The notes beneath the pieces were generated by a model. That model was not told the DNA's origin and ran no database searches. It saw only the letters and a program-made list of their open reading frames with translations. The position numbers were made by a program, and so were the translations under genes. Of a stretch of DNA of 64,000 nt, positions 9,930 through 19,719 are shown piece after piece. The stretch is taken from the NCBI GenBank assembly GCA_024515975.1, contig JAMSKV010000002.1, positions 248,001-312,000 of the forward strand, read 5' to 3'. How positions within the stretch are numbered: position 1 is the stretch's first letter; the number at the start of each line of letters is the position of its first letter. This stretch comes from Endosaccharibacter trunci. GTDB lineage: Bacteria > Pseudomonadota > Alphaproteobacteria > Acetobacterales > Acetobacteraceae.

Positions 9930-12803
9930 ATGAACGTGATCCAGACGAAGCCGGGCACGCAGGATACCGGCAATCCGCTGCAGCAGCTGGGCAAGTTCGG
10001 GCAGTCGCCTTGGCTGGATTTCATCCAGCGTTCGTTCATCGAGAATGGGGGGCTGGCCAAGCTGGTCCGCGAGGACGGCCTGAAGGGCGTGACCTCCAAC
10101 CCGGCCATCTTCGAGAAAGCCATGGGTCACGGCACCGATTACGACGCTCAGTTCAAGCAGATCGTGGAGTCCGGCAATACGGACGTGTCCGAGATCTACG
10201 AGACCATGGCGATCGACGACATCAAGGCCGCGGCCGATGTGTTGAAGCCGGTCTGGGACGAGACCAAGGGCGTGGACGGGTATGTCAGCCTGGAGGTCTC
10301 GCCCTATCTCGGCATGCACACCGAGCCGACGATCGTGGAGGCGCGCCGTCTCTGGAAGGCGGTCGGCAAGCCGAACCTGATGGTGAAGATCCCCGGCACG
10401 GAGCCGGGCGTTCCCGCGATCCGCACCGCGATCTCCGAAGGCATCAACGTCAACGTGACGCTGCTGTTCTCGCTCGATGCCTACAAGGCCGTGCTGGAGG
10501 CCTATATCGCCGGTCTCGAGGACCGTAAGGCGAAGGGCGAGAGCGTCTCCGGCATCGCGTCGGTCGCATCCTTCTTCGTCAGCCGCATCGACGGGCTGAT
10601 CGACAAGAAGATCGACGAGCGCGTCAAGGCGGGCGACAGCGAGAGCGAGACCCTGAAAGGGCTGCGCGGCAAGGTCGCCATTGCCAACGCCAAGCTGGCC
10701 TACCAGCATTATCTCGACGTCTCCGCCAGCCCGCGCTGGAAGGCGCTGGAGGCGGCCGGTGCCGCGCCGCAGCGGCTGCTCTGGGCCTCCACCGGGGTGA
10801 AGGACAAGGCGTATTCCGACACGCTGTATTGCGACGAGCTGATCGGCGCGGACACCGTGAACACCATGCCGCCCGCCACCATGGACGCGTTCCGTGACCA
10901 CGGCGTGGCCGCGGACACGCTCGGCGCCAACATGGATCAGGCGCGCAAGGTCCTGGCGGAGGCCGATCGTCTCGGTCTCGACCTGCCTGGCGTGACCGCC
11001 AAGCTGGTGAAGGACGGGGTCGACGCCTTCGCAGACTCGTTCGACGCGCTGCTCGGCGCCGTTGCCGCGAAGAAGGCGGCGATGGCCGGCGATCTCGTCG
11101 CCACATCGAAGTTCTCGATCCCCGCCGAACTCGACGGCAAGGTGAACGAGGCGCTTGAAGCCTGGCGCAAGGACGGCACCGTCCGCAAGCTGTGGGACCG
11201 CGACGCCTCCGTCTGGACCGGCAAGGACGAAGCGAGCTGGCTGCGCTGGCTCGACATCGTCGACGACCGCATCGCGCATCTGAGCGAACTCACCGCCTTC
11301 CAGGATGAGGTGAAAGCCAAGGGCTTTACCGACATCCTGCTGCTGGGCATGGGCGGTTCGAGCCTGGGCCCCGAGGTTCTGGCGGAGACGTTCGGCCAGC
11401 GCGCCGGCTTCCCGAAGCTGCATGTGCTGGACAGCACGGATCCGCAGCAGGTCGCCTCGTTCGAGAGGGCGGTCGATCTGGCGAAGACACTGGTGATCGT
11501 GTCGTCCAAGTCGGGCGGTACGCTCGAGCCGAACATCCTCAAGGCCTATTTCTTCGACAAGGTGAAGAAGGTCGCGGGCGACAAGGCGGGCGCGCAGTTC
11601 GTGGCGGTGACGGATCCCGGCTCGCACATGGAGCAGGTCGCGCAGAAGGACGGCTTCTGGAAGATCTTCCACGGCGAGAAGCAGATCGGCGGCCGTTATT
11701 CGGTGCTGTCGAATTTCGGCATGGTTCCGGCCGCGGCCATGGGCCTCGACCTGAAGCAGTTCCTCGACAATGCCGAGCGCATGGCGAAGGCGTGCTCCGC
11801 GGCGACCCCGCCCAAGGAGAACCCGGGCGTTCTGCTGGGCGCCTTCCTGGGCGCCACCGGCAATGCGGGCCGCGACAAGGTGACCATCGTCGCCTCGCCG
11901 GGCATTCACGATCTCGGCGCGTGGCTGGAGCAGCTGCTGGCGGAATCGACCGGCAAGGACGGCAAGGGGCTGGTGCCGATCGACGGCGAGACCCCGGCTT
12001 CGCCAGAGCACTATGGCAACGACCGCGTGTTTGCCTACCTCCGCCTGTCCGACAGCCCGGATGCGGCGCAGGACGCGGCGATGAAGGCGCTGGAAGCGGC
12101 CGGCCAGCCAGTGGTGCTGATCTCGCTCGCCAACACCATGCAGGTGGCGCAGGAATTCTTCCGCTGGGAGTTCGCCACCGCCGTCGCCGGTTCGATCCTG
12201 GGCATCAACCCGTTCGACCAGCCGGATGTGGAGGCCAGCAAGATCGAGACCAAGAAGCTGACCGACGCCTACAATCAGAGCGGTTCGCTTCCGGGGGAGA
12301 CTCCGTTCGCGACCGACGGGGATTTCGCCTTCTTCGCCGACGAGACCAACGCCAAGGCGCTGGGCCAGGGCGATCTGGACGCGATCCTGAAGGCGCACCT
12401 GTCTCGCGCCAAGGCCGGCGATTATGTCGCGCTGCTGGCCTATGTGGAGCGTGACGCGTCCACCATCGGCTGGATCCAGGAAGCACGCCTGGCGATCCGC
12501 GACGCGCTGCATGTGGCGACCGCGGCCGAGTTCGGCCCGCGTTTCCTCCACTCCACCGGCCAGGCCTATAAGGGCGGCCCGGCGAGCGGTGTGTTCCTGC
12601 AGATCACCGCGGACGACGCTGCGGACGTGGCGGTGCCGGATGCGCGCTACACCTTCGGCGTGGTCAAGGCGGCGCAGGCGCGCGGCGATTTCGACGTGTT
12701 GGCCGAACGCGGTCGCCGCGCCTTGCGCGTGCACATCAAGGGCGATCTGAAGTCGGGTCTGGAGCGTCTCGGCGCTGCGATCCGCAAGGCCGTCGCGGCC
12801 TGA
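9930..12803 (+). CDS. tal-pgi: Bifunctional transaldolase / glucose-6-phosphate isomerase fusion
   Basis: 957 residues combining two enzymes. Residues 1 to about 370 are a transaldolase (S7P + G3P to E4P + F6P); Lys153 in [11 protein letters not shown] is the expected Schiff-base lysine. From about residue 390 an isomerase module interconverts G6P and F6[30 protein letters not shown] and [16 protein letters not shown] are glucose-6-phosphate isomerase sugar-phosphate and catalytic loops. The start at 9930 follows GAGGAGC with good spacing; the longer open frame upstream lies inside tkt. This Tal-Pgi fusion is known in acetic acid bacteria and some other bacteria. It removes two branch points of the hexose/pentose network in a single polypeptide. 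A strong hairpin with a short T-run follows the stop. Confidence 0.95.
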   Translation: MNVIQTKPGTQDTGNPLQQLGKFGQSPWLDFIQRSFIENGGLAKLVREDGLKGVTSNPAIFEKAMGHGTDYDAQFKQIVESGNTDVSEIYETMAIDDIKAAADVLKPVWDETKGVDGYVSLEVSPYLGMHTEPTIVEARRLWKAVGKPNLMVKIPGTEPGVPAIRTAISEGINVNVTLLFSLDAYKAVLEAYIAGLEDRKAKGESVSGIASVASFFVSRIDGLIDKKIDERVKAGDSESETLKGLRGKVAIANAKLAYQHYLDVSASPRWKALEAAGAAPQRLLWASTGVKDKAYSDTLYCDELIGADTVNTMPPATMDAFRDHGVAADTLGANMDQARKVLAEADRLGLDLPGVTAKLVKDGVDAFADSFDALLGAVAAKKAAMAGDLVATSKFSIPAELDGKVNEALEAWRKDGTVRKLWDRDASVWTGKDEASWLRWLDIVDDRIAHLSELTAFQDEVKAKGFTDILLLGMGGSSLGPEVLAETFGQRAGFPKLHVLDSTDPQQVASFERAVDLAKTLVIVSSKSGGTLEPNILKAYFFDKVKKVAGDKAGAQFVAVTDPGSHMEQVAQKDGFWKIFHGEKQIGGRYSVLSNFGMVPAAAMGLDLKQFLDNAERMAKACSAATPPKENPGVLLGAFLGATGNAGRDKVTIVASPGIHDLGAWLEQLLAESTGKDGKGLVPIDGETPASPEHYGNDRVFAYLRLSDSPDAAQDAAMKALEAAGQPVVLISLANTMQVAQEFFRWEFATAVAGSILGINPFDQPDVEASKIETKKLTDAYNQSGSLPGETPFATDGDFAFFADETNAKALGQGDLDAILKAHLSRAKAGDYVALLAYVERDASTIGWIQEARLAIRDALHVATAAEFGPRFLHSTGQAYKGGPASGVFLQITADDAADVAVPDARYTFGVVKAAQARGDFDVLAERGRRALRVHIKGDLKSGLERLGAAIRKAVAA

Positions 12804-12810
12804 GCCCCGG

Positions 12811-12844
12811 AACGCCCGGCGCCACGGCGCCGGGCGTTTTCTTG
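12811..12844 (+). terminator. Rho-independent terminator or attenuating hairpin after tal-pgi
   Basis: AACGCCCGGCGCC pairs with GGCGCCGGGCGTT almost without loop (about 11 workable base pairs), followed by TTTTCTTG. It lies between tal-pgi and gnd. Since the downstream genes continue the same pathway, it may be a partial terminator that sets lower expression of gnd onward, or gnd may have its own promoter in the 60 bp that follow. Confidence 0.7.
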
Positions 12845-12904
12845 TTCTCTCCGTCTGGAACCGGCGCCCTGACGCGGTTCTCCCCCATCACAGGAAACAT
12901 CGAC

Positions 12905-13936
12905 ATGCAGATCGGCATCATCGGGCTCGGACGCATGGGCGGAAACATCTCCGCGCGCCTCGCGAAGCATGGCCACGACGTGGTCGTCTATGACCGCGAC
13001 CCGGCGGTGGTCTCGAAGGTGTCCGCCCGCGCCGAGCGCAGCCAGGGCGCGACCGGGCTGAAGGACATGGTCGCGAAGCTGGCCAAGCCGCGCGCGATCT
13101 GGGTCATGCTCCCCGCCGGCCGTATCACCGAGGAGACGGTGGAGGAGCTGGGCGAGCTTCTCGATGCGGACGACATCATCATCGATGGCGGCAACAGCTA
13201 CTACAAGGACGACATCCGCCGCGCCCGCGTGCTGGCCAAGAAGAACATCCACTACGTCGATGTGGGCACCTCCGGCGGTGTCTACGGCCTGGATCGTGGC
13301 TACTGCATGATGATCGGCGGCTCGGACGAGGCGGTGAACCGTCTGGACCCGATCCTGTCCGCCCTGGCGCCGGGCGCCGGCACCGTGGAGCGCACGCCGG
13401 GCCGCGACCATGAGGGTCTCGATCCCAAGGCCGAGCAGGGCTATCTGCACACCGGCCCGGCCGGTTCAGGCCATTTCGTGAAGATGGTCCATAACGGCAT
13501 CGAGTACGGCATGATGCAGGCCTTCGCGGAAGGCTTCGACGTCCTGCGCAACAAGAACTCCGGCGATCTGCCCGAGGAAGAGCGGTTCGACCTGAACATG
13601 GCCGATATCGCCGAGGTCTGGCGCCGCGGCAGCGTGATCTCGTCCTGGCTGCTCGATCTCTGCTCCAACGCCCTGGCGAAAGACGGCACTCTGGGCGATT
13701 TCACCGGCCAGGTGGCGGATTCCGGCGAGGGTCGCTGGACCATCGAGGCCGCGATCGAGGAGGCCGTGCCGGTGCCGGTGCTGAGCCAGGCTCTCTACAC
13801 GCGCTTCCGCTCGCGCTCGGGCAACAATTTCGGCGAGAAGCTCCTGTCGGCGATGCGCTTCCAGTTCGGCGGCCATGTCGAGCAGCACGACGTCAAGCAC
13901 GAGCATGGCGCCGATGCGCCGCTGACGACGAACTGA
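12905..13936 (+). CDS. gnd: 6-phosphogluconate dehydrogenase, short (GndA/YqeC) type
   Basis: 343 residues, clearly shorter than the ~470-residue enteric Gnd and matching the short class. It oxidatively decarboxylates 6-phosphogluconate to ribulose 5-phosphate. The Rossmann motif is GLGRMGGN (residues 7-14); the acidic Asp30 closing the second strand (VVVYDRDP) suggests NAD+ rather than NADP+ preference, which is an inference. [10 protein letters not shown] and [12 protein letters not shown] line the substrate pocket, and [19 protein letters not shown] holds the catalytic Lys and the Asn-Gly-Ile-Glu-Tyr signature. The ATG at 12905 follows AGGAA; the stop is 4 bases before zwf, so the two are coupled. 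Confidence 0.95.
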   Translation: MQIGIIGLGRMGGNISARLAKHGHDVVVYDRDPAVVSKVSARAERSQGATGLKDMVAKLAKPRAIWVMLPAGRITEETVEELGELLDADDIIIDGGNSYYKDDIRRARVLAKKNIHYVDVGTSGGVYGLDRGYCMMIGGSDEAVNRLDPILSALAPGAGTVERTPGRDHEGLDPKAEQGYLHTGPAGSGHFVKMVHNGIEYGMMQAFAEGFDVLRNKNSGDLPEEERFDLNMADIAEVWRRGSVISSWLLDLCSNALAKDGTLGDFTGQVADSGEGRWTIEAAIEEAVPVPVLSQALYTRFRSRSGNNFGEKLLSAMRFQFGGHVEQHDVKHEHGADAPLTTN

Positions 13937-13940
13937 GCCC

Positions 13941-15479
13941 ATGTCGGAGTCGCTGGAGCTTCAGCCGGGTCCGCTCGATGGCGGCGACGCCCTTGAGCGT
14001 GCCCCCAGACGCAGCCAGCCCTGCACCATGGTCATCTTCGGCGGCGGCGGGGATCTGACCCGCCGCCTGCTGGTGCCGGCGATCTATAATCTGGTCGGCG
14101 CCGGGCTGCTGGACGAGGGATTCTCGATCATCGCGGTGGACTGGTCCGACCTCGACGACGAGCGGCTGCGCGAGCAGCTCACCCAGACCATGCGCGAATT
14201 CGTGGCCAAGCGCCGCGCCAGCGCAGCCGCGCTCAACGAAGAGAACTGGGACTGGCTGAGCCAGCGCATCTCGTTTCTGCGTGGCGCGTTCGACGACGCC
14301 AAGACCTACCAGACGCTGTCCTCGCTGTGCGGCGTCGGCAACTGCGTGTTCTATCTGGCGGTGGCCGCGCGTTTCTTCGCGCCGATCGTGGCGCAACTCG
14401 AGGCCGCCGGCCTCACGCGCGAGACGGAGAGCCGTTTCCGTCGCGTGGTGGTCGAAAAGCCTTTCGGCTCCGATCTCGCCTCGGCGAAGGCGCTGAACGC
14501 CCAGCTCCTCAACGTGTTGGACGAAAGCCAGATCTATCGGATCGATCATTATCTCGGCAAGGAAACGGTCCAGAACATCCTGGCCCTCCGTTTCTCGAAC
14601 GGCTTCTTCGAGCCGCTCTGGAACCGGCAGAACATCGACCATGTGCAGATCACAGCCGCGGAGACGGTGGGCGTGGAGAAGCGCGGACGCTTCTATGAAA
14701 CCACCGGCGCGCTGCGCGACATGGTGCCCAACCACATCATGCAGCTTCTCGCCATGGTGGCGATGGAAGCGCCGATCTCGTTCGACGCCGATGCCGTGCG
14801 CGACGAGAAATCGAAGGTGCTGGCCGCGGTGCACGAGTTGGCGCCGGGCGATGTCGTGCGCGGCCAGTATACGGAGGGCTCCATCGCCGGACGGCCGATG
14901 CCGGGCTATCGCGGCGAGCCGGACGTGTCGCCGGACTCCGAGACCGAAACCTTCGTCGCCATGAAGCTGACGATCGACAACTGGCGCTGGGCCGGCGTGC
15001 CGTTCTACGTGCGCACGGGCAAGCGCCTGACCACGCGCAAGACCGAGATCGCCATCCACTTCAAGTCGGCACCCTACGCGCTGTTCCGCGATACGCCGGT
15101 GGAACAGCTCACGCCGAACATCATGGTGATGCAGATCCAGCCTTCCGAGGGCGTGACCATGCAGTTCTCGGCCAAGGTGCCGGGTCCGACGGTCAAGCTC
15201 GGCGGCGTGCGCATGAAATTCGACTATGCGGACTGGTTCCAGGAAGGGCCCAGCACCGGCTACGAAACGCTGATCTACGACTGCCTGATCGGCGACGCGA
15301 CCCTGTTCCAGCGCGCGGACAACGTGGAAGCGGGCTGGGCGGTGGTACAGCCGGCGCTGGATGCCTGGAGCGACGGGCACAGCACTCTCCATCCTTATGC
15401 GGCCGGCAAGGCCGGCCCCGATGCGGCCGACGCGCTGCTCGCCCGAGACGGGCGCCACTGGCTGAGGCTGAACGGATGA
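13941..15479 (+). CDS. zwf: Glucose-6-phosphate 1-dehydrogenase
   Basis: 512 residues. It oxidises glucose 6-phosphate to 6-phosphogluconolactone, the entry into the oxidative pentose-phosphate pathway. Seen: an N-terminal nucleotide-binding loop FGGGGDLTRRLL, VVEKPFG, and the family signature RIDHYLGKE with His203; in the family the catalytic base is a second histidine further on, here in the segment leading to ETTGALRDMVPNHIMQLL. About 30 residues precede the conserved core, longer than in E. coli. The start lies four bases behind gnd, and the stop overlaps the next start (ATGA), pointing to translational coupling. Coenzyme specificity is not obvious from the motif. Confidence 0.96.
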   Translation: MSESLELQPGPLDGGDALERAPRRSQPCTMVIFGGGGDLTRRLLVPAIYNLVGAGLLDEGFSIIAVDWSDLDDERLREQLTQTMREFVAKRRASAAALNEENWDWLSQRISFLRGAFDDAKTYQTLSSLCGVGNCVFYLAVAARFFAPIVAQLEAAGLTRETESRFRRVVVEKPFGSDLASAKALNAQLLNVLDESQIYRIDHYLGKETVQNILALRFSNGFFEPLWNRQNIDHVQITAAETVGVEKRGRFYETTGALRDMVPNHIMQLLAMVAMEAPISFDADAVRDEKSKVLAAVHELAPGDVVRGQYTEGSIAGRPMPGYRGEPDVSPDSETETFVAMKLTIDNWRWAGVPFYVRTGKRLTTRKTEIAIHFKSAPYALFRDTPVEQLTPNIMVMQIQPSEGVTMQFSAKVPGPTVKLGGVRMKFDYADWFQEGPSTGYETLIYDCLIGDATLFQRADNVEAGWAVVQPALDAWSDGHSTLHPYAAGKAGPDAADALLARDGRHWLRLNG

Positions 15480-16309
15480 GCACGGGCGCGATCAGGCTGC
15501 TGGTTTCCGATATCGACGGCACGCTCATCGGCAGCGACAAGAGGCTGGCACCTGCCACGGTCGAGGCGGCGCGGGCGCTGGGCCGGGCCGGCATCAGGCT
15601 GTGCCTGGCCAGCAGCCGCTCGGTGGACGGGATGCGCCAGTATCTCGATGCGCTGGGTGTCGACACGCCGGCAGCCGGGTTAAATGGCGGCGAGATTCTC
15701 GCCGCCGACGGTTCGGTGCTGGACCGTCGCAATCTCGATCCCGAGGTGGCGCAGCTGACGCTGGAAACGCTGGAGCGTCATGGCATCGAGAGCTGGGTGT
15801 TCACCGGCACCGAATGGCTGGTGGCCGACGCGGCCGGGCCGTTCGTGCCGCGCGAGCAGGCCGCGGTGAAGATCGATCCGATCGAGGTGCCGAGCTTCGC
15901 GCCCTATCTCGATCGTGTCGGCAAGATCATGGGCGCCACCACCGACTACCCGCTGCTGGAGCGGGTGGAGATCCAGCTCGGCGCCATGTTCGGCGAGCGC
16001 GTGAATGCGCACCGCTCCTCGCCCTGGTATCTCGACGTGACCCACCCGGACGCCAATAAGGGCGCCGCCGCGATGCGTCTGGCGAGGCTGCTGGGCATCG
16101 ACCCGGCGGAGATGGCCTGCATCGGCGACATGGACAACGACATCTCCATGCTCCAGGTCGCGGGTTTGTCGATCGCCATGGGCAATGCGCCGCAGCATGT
16201 CCAGGCGGCGGCTCAGTACGTGACGGCTGGAAACAACGAGGATGGCTGGGCGAAGGCGGTCAACACGCTGGTGCTGCCGCGCGCGCCCGGGCGAACGAAC
16301 GGAGTCTGA
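15476..16309 (+). CDS. Cof-type HAD-IIB sugar-phosphatase-like hydrolase (first of a tandem pair)
   Basis: 277 residues. HAD motif I is SDIDGTL (nucleophile Asp12, acid Asp14), motif II is the Ser-rich LASSRS, and motif IV is GDMDNDISML; the large C2B cap between them defines the Cof/IIB group. Such enzymes dephosphorylate small sugar phosphates or flavin nucleotides. The gene overlaps zwf by 4 bp and precedes a related HAD gene by 3 bp, so it is made together with the oxidative pentose-phosphate enzymes. The two proteins share the WYLDVTHP/YYLDVTHP...ANKG region and are ancient duplicates. A role in removing over-accumulated or side-product sugar phosphates is my inference; the substrate is unknown. 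Confidence 0.85.
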   Translation: MSTGAIRLLVSDIDGTLIGSDKRLAPATVEAARALGRAGIRLCLASSRSVDGMRQYLDALGVDTPAAGLNGGEILAADGSVLDRRNLDPEVAQLTLETLERHGIESWVFTGTEWLVADAAGPFVPREQAAVKIDPIEVPSFAPYLDRVGKIMGATTDYPLLERVEIQLGAMFGERVNAHRSSPWYLDVTHPDANKGAAAMRLARLLGIDPAEMACIGDMDNDISMLQVAGLSIAMGNAPQHVQAAAQYVTAGNNEDGWAKAVNTLVLPRAPGRTNGV

Positions 16310-16312
16310 GCG

Positions 16313-17128
16313 ATGACGGAAGCGCGCAAAGTGTCGCTGGTGCTGGCCGATGTGGACGGCACGCTGGTCACCAAGGAAAAGCTCCTCACCGAGCGCGCCA
16401 TCCGCGCCGTCCGCCAGCTTCGAGAGCGTGGCATCCGCTTCGCCATCACCAGCGGCCGTCCGCCGCGCGGCATGGCGATGGTGATCGAGCCGCTCGCGAT
16501 CAGCGAACCGATCGCCGGCTTCAATGGCGGACTGTTCGTGAAGCCCAACCTGTCCATCATCGAGGCCAAGACCCTGCCGCGCGATGTCGCCGAGCAGACG
16601 GTGGAGATGCTGAAGGAGGCCGGCGTCGATGTCTGGGTCTATAGCGGCGAGGATTGGCTGGTGCCGAACGCCGAAGGCCCGCATGTCGCGCGCGAGAAGT
16701 GGACGGTGAAGTTCGACCCCAAGGTGACCGACGATTTCGGCAAGGCGCTGGACAGCGCGGTGAAGATCGTCGGCGTGTCGGATGACGAGGCACTGCTGAA
16801 GCGGGTCGAGGCCGACGTGCAGAAGGCGCTCGGCGACCACGCCTCCGCCGCCCGGTCGCAGCCTTACTACCTCGACGTGACCCATCCCAAGGCCAACAAG
16901 GGCGGCGTGGTGGACAGCCTGGTCGAGATGCTGGGCATCCCGGCCGACGAGATCATGACGCTGGGCGACCAGCCCAACGACGTGTCGATGTTCAACAAGA
17001 GCGGCGTTTCGGTCGCCATGGGCCAGGCCAGCGACGAGGTGAAGCAGAAAGCCACCTTCGTCACCGATACTTCCGAGGAAGAAGGTTTCGCCAAGGCGAT
17101 CGAACGCCACGTGCTGGGAGAGAAATGA
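16313..17128 (+). CDS. Cof-type HAD-IIB sugar-phosphatase-like hydrolase (second of a tandem pair)
   Basis: 271 residues. Motif I is ADVDGTL (Asp13, Asp15), motif II ITSGRPP, and motif IV LGDQPNDVSMF, with a C2B cap from roughly residue 85 to 185. It is a paralogue of the preceding gene, with the same YYLDVTHP...ANKGG segment, but has a typical Ser-Gly-Arg motif II where the first has Ser-Ser-Arg-Ser, so specificity may differ. It starts 3 bp after the first HAD gene and its stop overlaps the start of pgl. The placement between zwf and pgl suggests a job on glucose/gluconate phosphate esters; this is contextual only. Confidence 0.85.
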   Translation: MTEARKVSLVLADVDGTLVTKEKLLTERAIRAVRQLRERGIRFAITSGRPPRGMAMVIEPLAISEPIAGFNGGLFVKPNLSIIEAKTLPRDVAEQTVEMLKEAGVDVWVYSGEDWLVPNAEGPHVAREKWTVKFDPKVTDDFGKALDSAVKIVGVSDDEALLKRVEADVQKALGDHASAARSQPYYLDVTHPKANKGGVVDSLVEMLGIPADEIMTLGDQPNDVSMFNKSGVSVAMGQASDEVKQKATFVTDTSEEEGFAKAIERHVLGEK

Positions 17129-17868
17129 TGCCGACCGATGCCCCGAATGGACGCGTCGACATCGCGACCGATGCCGAAGCTGTGGCGCAGCGCGCAGCGT
17201 CGCTGATCGCCGAGAAGGTGCGGGGATCGAGCGGCCCGTTCGTGATCGCCCTGTCCGGCGGTTCCACGCCGAAGCGCCTGTATCAGATCCTGGCCTCGGA
17301 CTACGCCGACCTGCCGTGGGACCGGATGCAGCTGGTGTTCGGCGATGAACGCTTTGTGCCAGCGGACGATTCCTCGTCCAACTACCGGATGGTCAGCGAG
17401 GCGCTGTTGTCGAAGGTCGATGTGCCCAGCGCCAACGTGCATCCGATGCCGACCGATGGCACCCCGGCCGATGCGGCTTTGCGCTACCAGGGCATCCTCC
17501 AGCGCATCCATGGCAGCGACACGCTGCAGCCCGGCAAGCCGCTGTTCGACATCGTGTTGTTGGGTCTTGGCGAGAACGGCCACACCGCTTCGCTGTTTCC
17601 AGGCACGGACGTGCTGAACGAACGCAAGGCCTGGGTCGGGTCATGCACCCCGCTCGATGCGCCGCATGACCGTTTGACGCTGACCTATCCCGCTATCCAA
17701 AGCAGCAGGCTGGTGATGTTCCTGGTGGCTGGCGCCGGCAAGGCCGAGATCGTCGCCAAGGTGCGCGGCGGAGACGCCGCTCAGCCCTCCACGCAGATCC
17801 GGACCGATGGCGAGCTGCTCTGGTTGCTGGACAAGGCGGCCGCCGGCGAGCGTGATCATGCCGGCTGA
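17125..17868 (+). CDS. pgl: 6-phosphogluconolactonase
   Basis: 247 residues of the DevB/Pgl family related to glucosamine-6-phosphate deaminases. It hydrolyses 6-phosphogluconolactone made by Zwf to 6-phosphogluconate. Seen: the phosphate loop ALSGGSTPKRLYQIL, FGDERFVP...SSNYRM in the middle, and LGLGENGHTASLFPG, the family signature with the catalytic His. The start overlaps the HAD gene by 4 bp and the end overlaps rpiA by 11 bp. The lactonase is thus tied to the enzymes on either side of it in the pathway, as expected for an operon where the lactone would otherwise accumulate. Confidence 0.95.
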   Translation: MMPTDAPNGRVDIATDAEAVAQRAASLIAEKVRGSSGPFVIALSGGSTPKRLYQILASDYADLPWDRMQLVFGDERFVPADDSSSNYRMVSEALLSKVDVPSANVHPMPTDGTPADAALRYQGILQRIHGSDTLQPGKPLFDIVLLGLGENGHTASLFPGTDVLNERKAWVGSCTPLDAPHDRLTLTYPAIQSSRLVMFLVAGAGKAEIVAKVRGGDAAQPSTQIRTDGELLWLLDKAAAGERDHAG

Positions 17869-18550
17869 CGCGGAGGCGTTGAAGCGCCTGGTCGGAGAGG
17901 CAGCGGCGGAACTGGTCGAGAACGACATGGTGGTGGGTCTGGGGACCGGATCCACCGCGAACTGCCTGATCGACAGCCTGGGCGAGCGTGTCCGGAACGG
18001 CTTGCGATTCATCGGCATACCGACCTCCAAACGCAGCGAGGAGCGCGCCCGGGCGCTCGGGATCACCATCGAGGGCTTTGACCGGCACGACCGGATCGAT
18101 CTGTGCATCGACGGCGCGGACGAGATCGCGCGCGGATCGCTGCATCTGGTGAAGGGGCTGGGCGGTGCGCTTTTGCGTGAAAAGATTGTCGCTGCCGCGT
18201 CCGACCGCATGGTCGTCGTGGCCGATGAGAGCAAGCTCGTCGATCATCTCGGCACTCATGCGCCAGTGCCGGTCGAAATCTCGTCCTTCGGCTGGGAATC
18301 CACTGTCCGCCAGCTCGCCCAGCTCGGCGCGCGCCCGACGCCGCGTCGCGACCGCGACGGCGTGCTGTTCGTCACCGATGGCGGCAACATGATCGTCGAT
18401 TGTGCCTTCGCGCCGATCGAGGATCCGCCGACCCTGGAAGCCTCCATCCGCGCCATCGTCGGCGTGTTCGAGTGCGGCCTTTTCATTTCCCGCGCCGAAT
18501 GCGCTCTGGTGGCTGGTCCCGACGGCGTGGTGCGGATCGACCGAGGATAA
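17858..18550 (+). CDS. rpiA: Ribose-5-phosphate isomerase A
   Basis: 230 residues, the normal RpiA length. It interconverts ribulose 5-phosphate and ribose 5-phosphate. Seen: the phosphate loop VVGLGTGSTANCLI, the catalytic DGADEI followed by LVKGLGGALLREKI, and the PVPVEISSFGW segment. The ATG at 17858 lies inside the end of pgl, so translation is coupled; longer upstream frames lie within pgl and lack homology. No ribulose-5-phosphate epimerase gene is present in the block and must be encoded elsewhere. Confidence 0.96.
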   Translation: MPADAEALKRLVGEAAAELVENDMVVGLGTGSTANCLIDSLGERVRNGLRFIGIPTSKRSEERARALGITIEGFDRHDRIDLCIDGADEIARGSLHLVKGLGGALLREKIVAAASDRMVVVADESKLVDHLGTHAPVPVEISSFGWESTVRQLAQLGARPTPRRDRDGVLFVTDGGNMIVDCAFAPIEDPPTLEASIRAIVGVFECGLFISRAECALVAGPDGVVRIDRG

Positions 18551-18558
18551 TAGGGTTC

Positions 18559-19071
18559 ATGGACTGCGCAACGAGCATTCTGGTCATCATGGGCGTGTCC
18601 GGCTGCGGCAAGTCCACCATGGCGGAAGGGCTGCACAAGAAACTCGGCTGGGTGTTCCAGGAAGGTGACGCGCTGCATCCGGCCGCCAACGTCGCGAAGA
18701 TGTCCGCCGGCATTCCGCTGGACGATTCCGACCGCGCGCCCTGGCTGGCCTCCTGCGCGCGCTGGATCGCCAATCTTCACGCGCGGGGCGAGCCCGGCAT
18801 CCTGACCTGTTCGGCGCTGAAGCGCGCCTATCGCGACACGCTGTCGCAGGGCCTCCCGGAAGTCTGGTTTGTCTATCTGGAAGTTCCCGAAGCGATAATC
18901 GCCGAACGGCTGGCGCATCGCACCAACCACTACATGCCGAGCAGTCTGCTTGCGAGTCAGCTTCGCACCCTGGAGGTGCCAGGCGGCGACGAACAGGTGA
19001 TCCGCGTGGCGGCCAATGGCGACATCGACCAGGCCGAGCAGGCGGTGATCGACGCTTTGCCGCGCGGATGA
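18559..19071 (+). CDS. gntK: Gluconokinase
   Basis: 170 residues, typical for the P-loop GntK family. It phosphorylates gluconate with ATP to 6-phosphogluconate, feeding gluconate directly into Gnd. The Walker A is GVSGCGKST (residues 12-20), followed by [24 protein letters not shown], which is the gluconate-binding region of GntK, and [10 protein letters not shown]. The start at 18559 lies 8 bp behind rpiA. Its place at the end of the pentose-phosphate operon, and a GntP permease and gluconate dehydrogenase 37 kb downstream in the same window, support a physiological role in gluconate use. Confidence 0.95.
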   Translation: MDCATSILVIMGVSGCGKSTMAEGLHKKLGWVFQEGDALHPAANVAKMSAGIPLDDSDRAPWLASCARWIANLHARGEPGILTCSALKRAYRDTLSQGLPEVWFVYLEVPEAIIAERLAHRTNHYMPSSLLASQLRTLEVPGGDEQVIRVAANGDIDQAEQAVIDALPRG

Positions 19072-19571
19072 ATGCCGCGCCGGGCAGCGAGCCGCAGAAC
19101 CCCGGCCGCGTTCGCGTTTTCGTGGACGCCGATGCCTGTCCGGTGAAAGCGGAAATCTTCCGTGTCGCCGAGCGCTACAAGCTCCAGTGTTTCGTGGTCT
19201 CCAACAGCCTGATCGCCGTCCCACCCTCCGCACTGATCGAGCGCGTCGTGGTCGAGGCAGGCCCGGACGTCGCCGATGACTGGATCGCCGAGCGGGCCGT
19301 ACGCGGCGATATCGTGATCACCGCGGACGTGCCCCTGGCGGCGCGCTGCGTGAAGAGCGGCGCCGCCGTGCTGGGGCCGACCGGGCGCGTGTTCGACGAG
19401 GATTCGATCGGCATGAGTCTGGCGACGCGCAACCTGATGGACGAGTTGCGGTCTTCCGGCCAGATCACGTCCGGTCCGAAGCCGTTCGCGCCCAAGGACC
19501 GCTCCACCTTCCTGGGCGCGCTGGACACCGCCGTGGTGCGTTTGCGCAAAGCCGGTTTCGCCGTGGGCTGA
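19068..19571 (+). CDS. UPF0178 (YaiI/YqxD) family protein
   Basis: 167 residues. The N-terminal [14 protein letters not shown] and central [25 protein letters not shown] are hallmarks of the UPF0178/DUF188 family, which has a PIN-like fold with conserved acidic residues. It could be a nuclease, but no activity is established for the family as far as I know. The start overlaps the gntK stop by 4 bp, so it is the last cistron of the pentose-phosphate operon here; a metabolic link is not evident. Confidence 0.88.
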   Translation: MNAAPGSEPQNPGRVRVFVDADACPVKAEIFRVAERYKLQCFVVSNSLIAVPPSALIERVVVEAGPDVADDWIAERAVRGDIVITADVPLAARCVKSGAAVLGPTGRVFDEDSIGMSLATRNLMDELRSSGQITSGPKPFAPKDRSTFLGALDTAVVRLRKAGFAVG

Positions 19572-19719
19572 TACGGCAAGGGCGCGCGGGTTGCGCGCGA
19601 TCATGGCAGGTCTGCCACGAGTAAGGTGTTGTTGGGGCAGCGAAACCAGCGCGGCCGTTTCGCAGTTGTTCCGGCAAGACCGTCCGAAACGCGACGGTCA
19701 TACGGAAGGACGGTTTTTC

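Noticed and set aside
9852..12734. 960-codon open frame on the minus strand antisense to tal-pgi
   Set aside because: It mirrors the high-GC coding strand; composition is His/Arg/Gln-rich without any domain, and the plus strand is a clear enzyme fusion.
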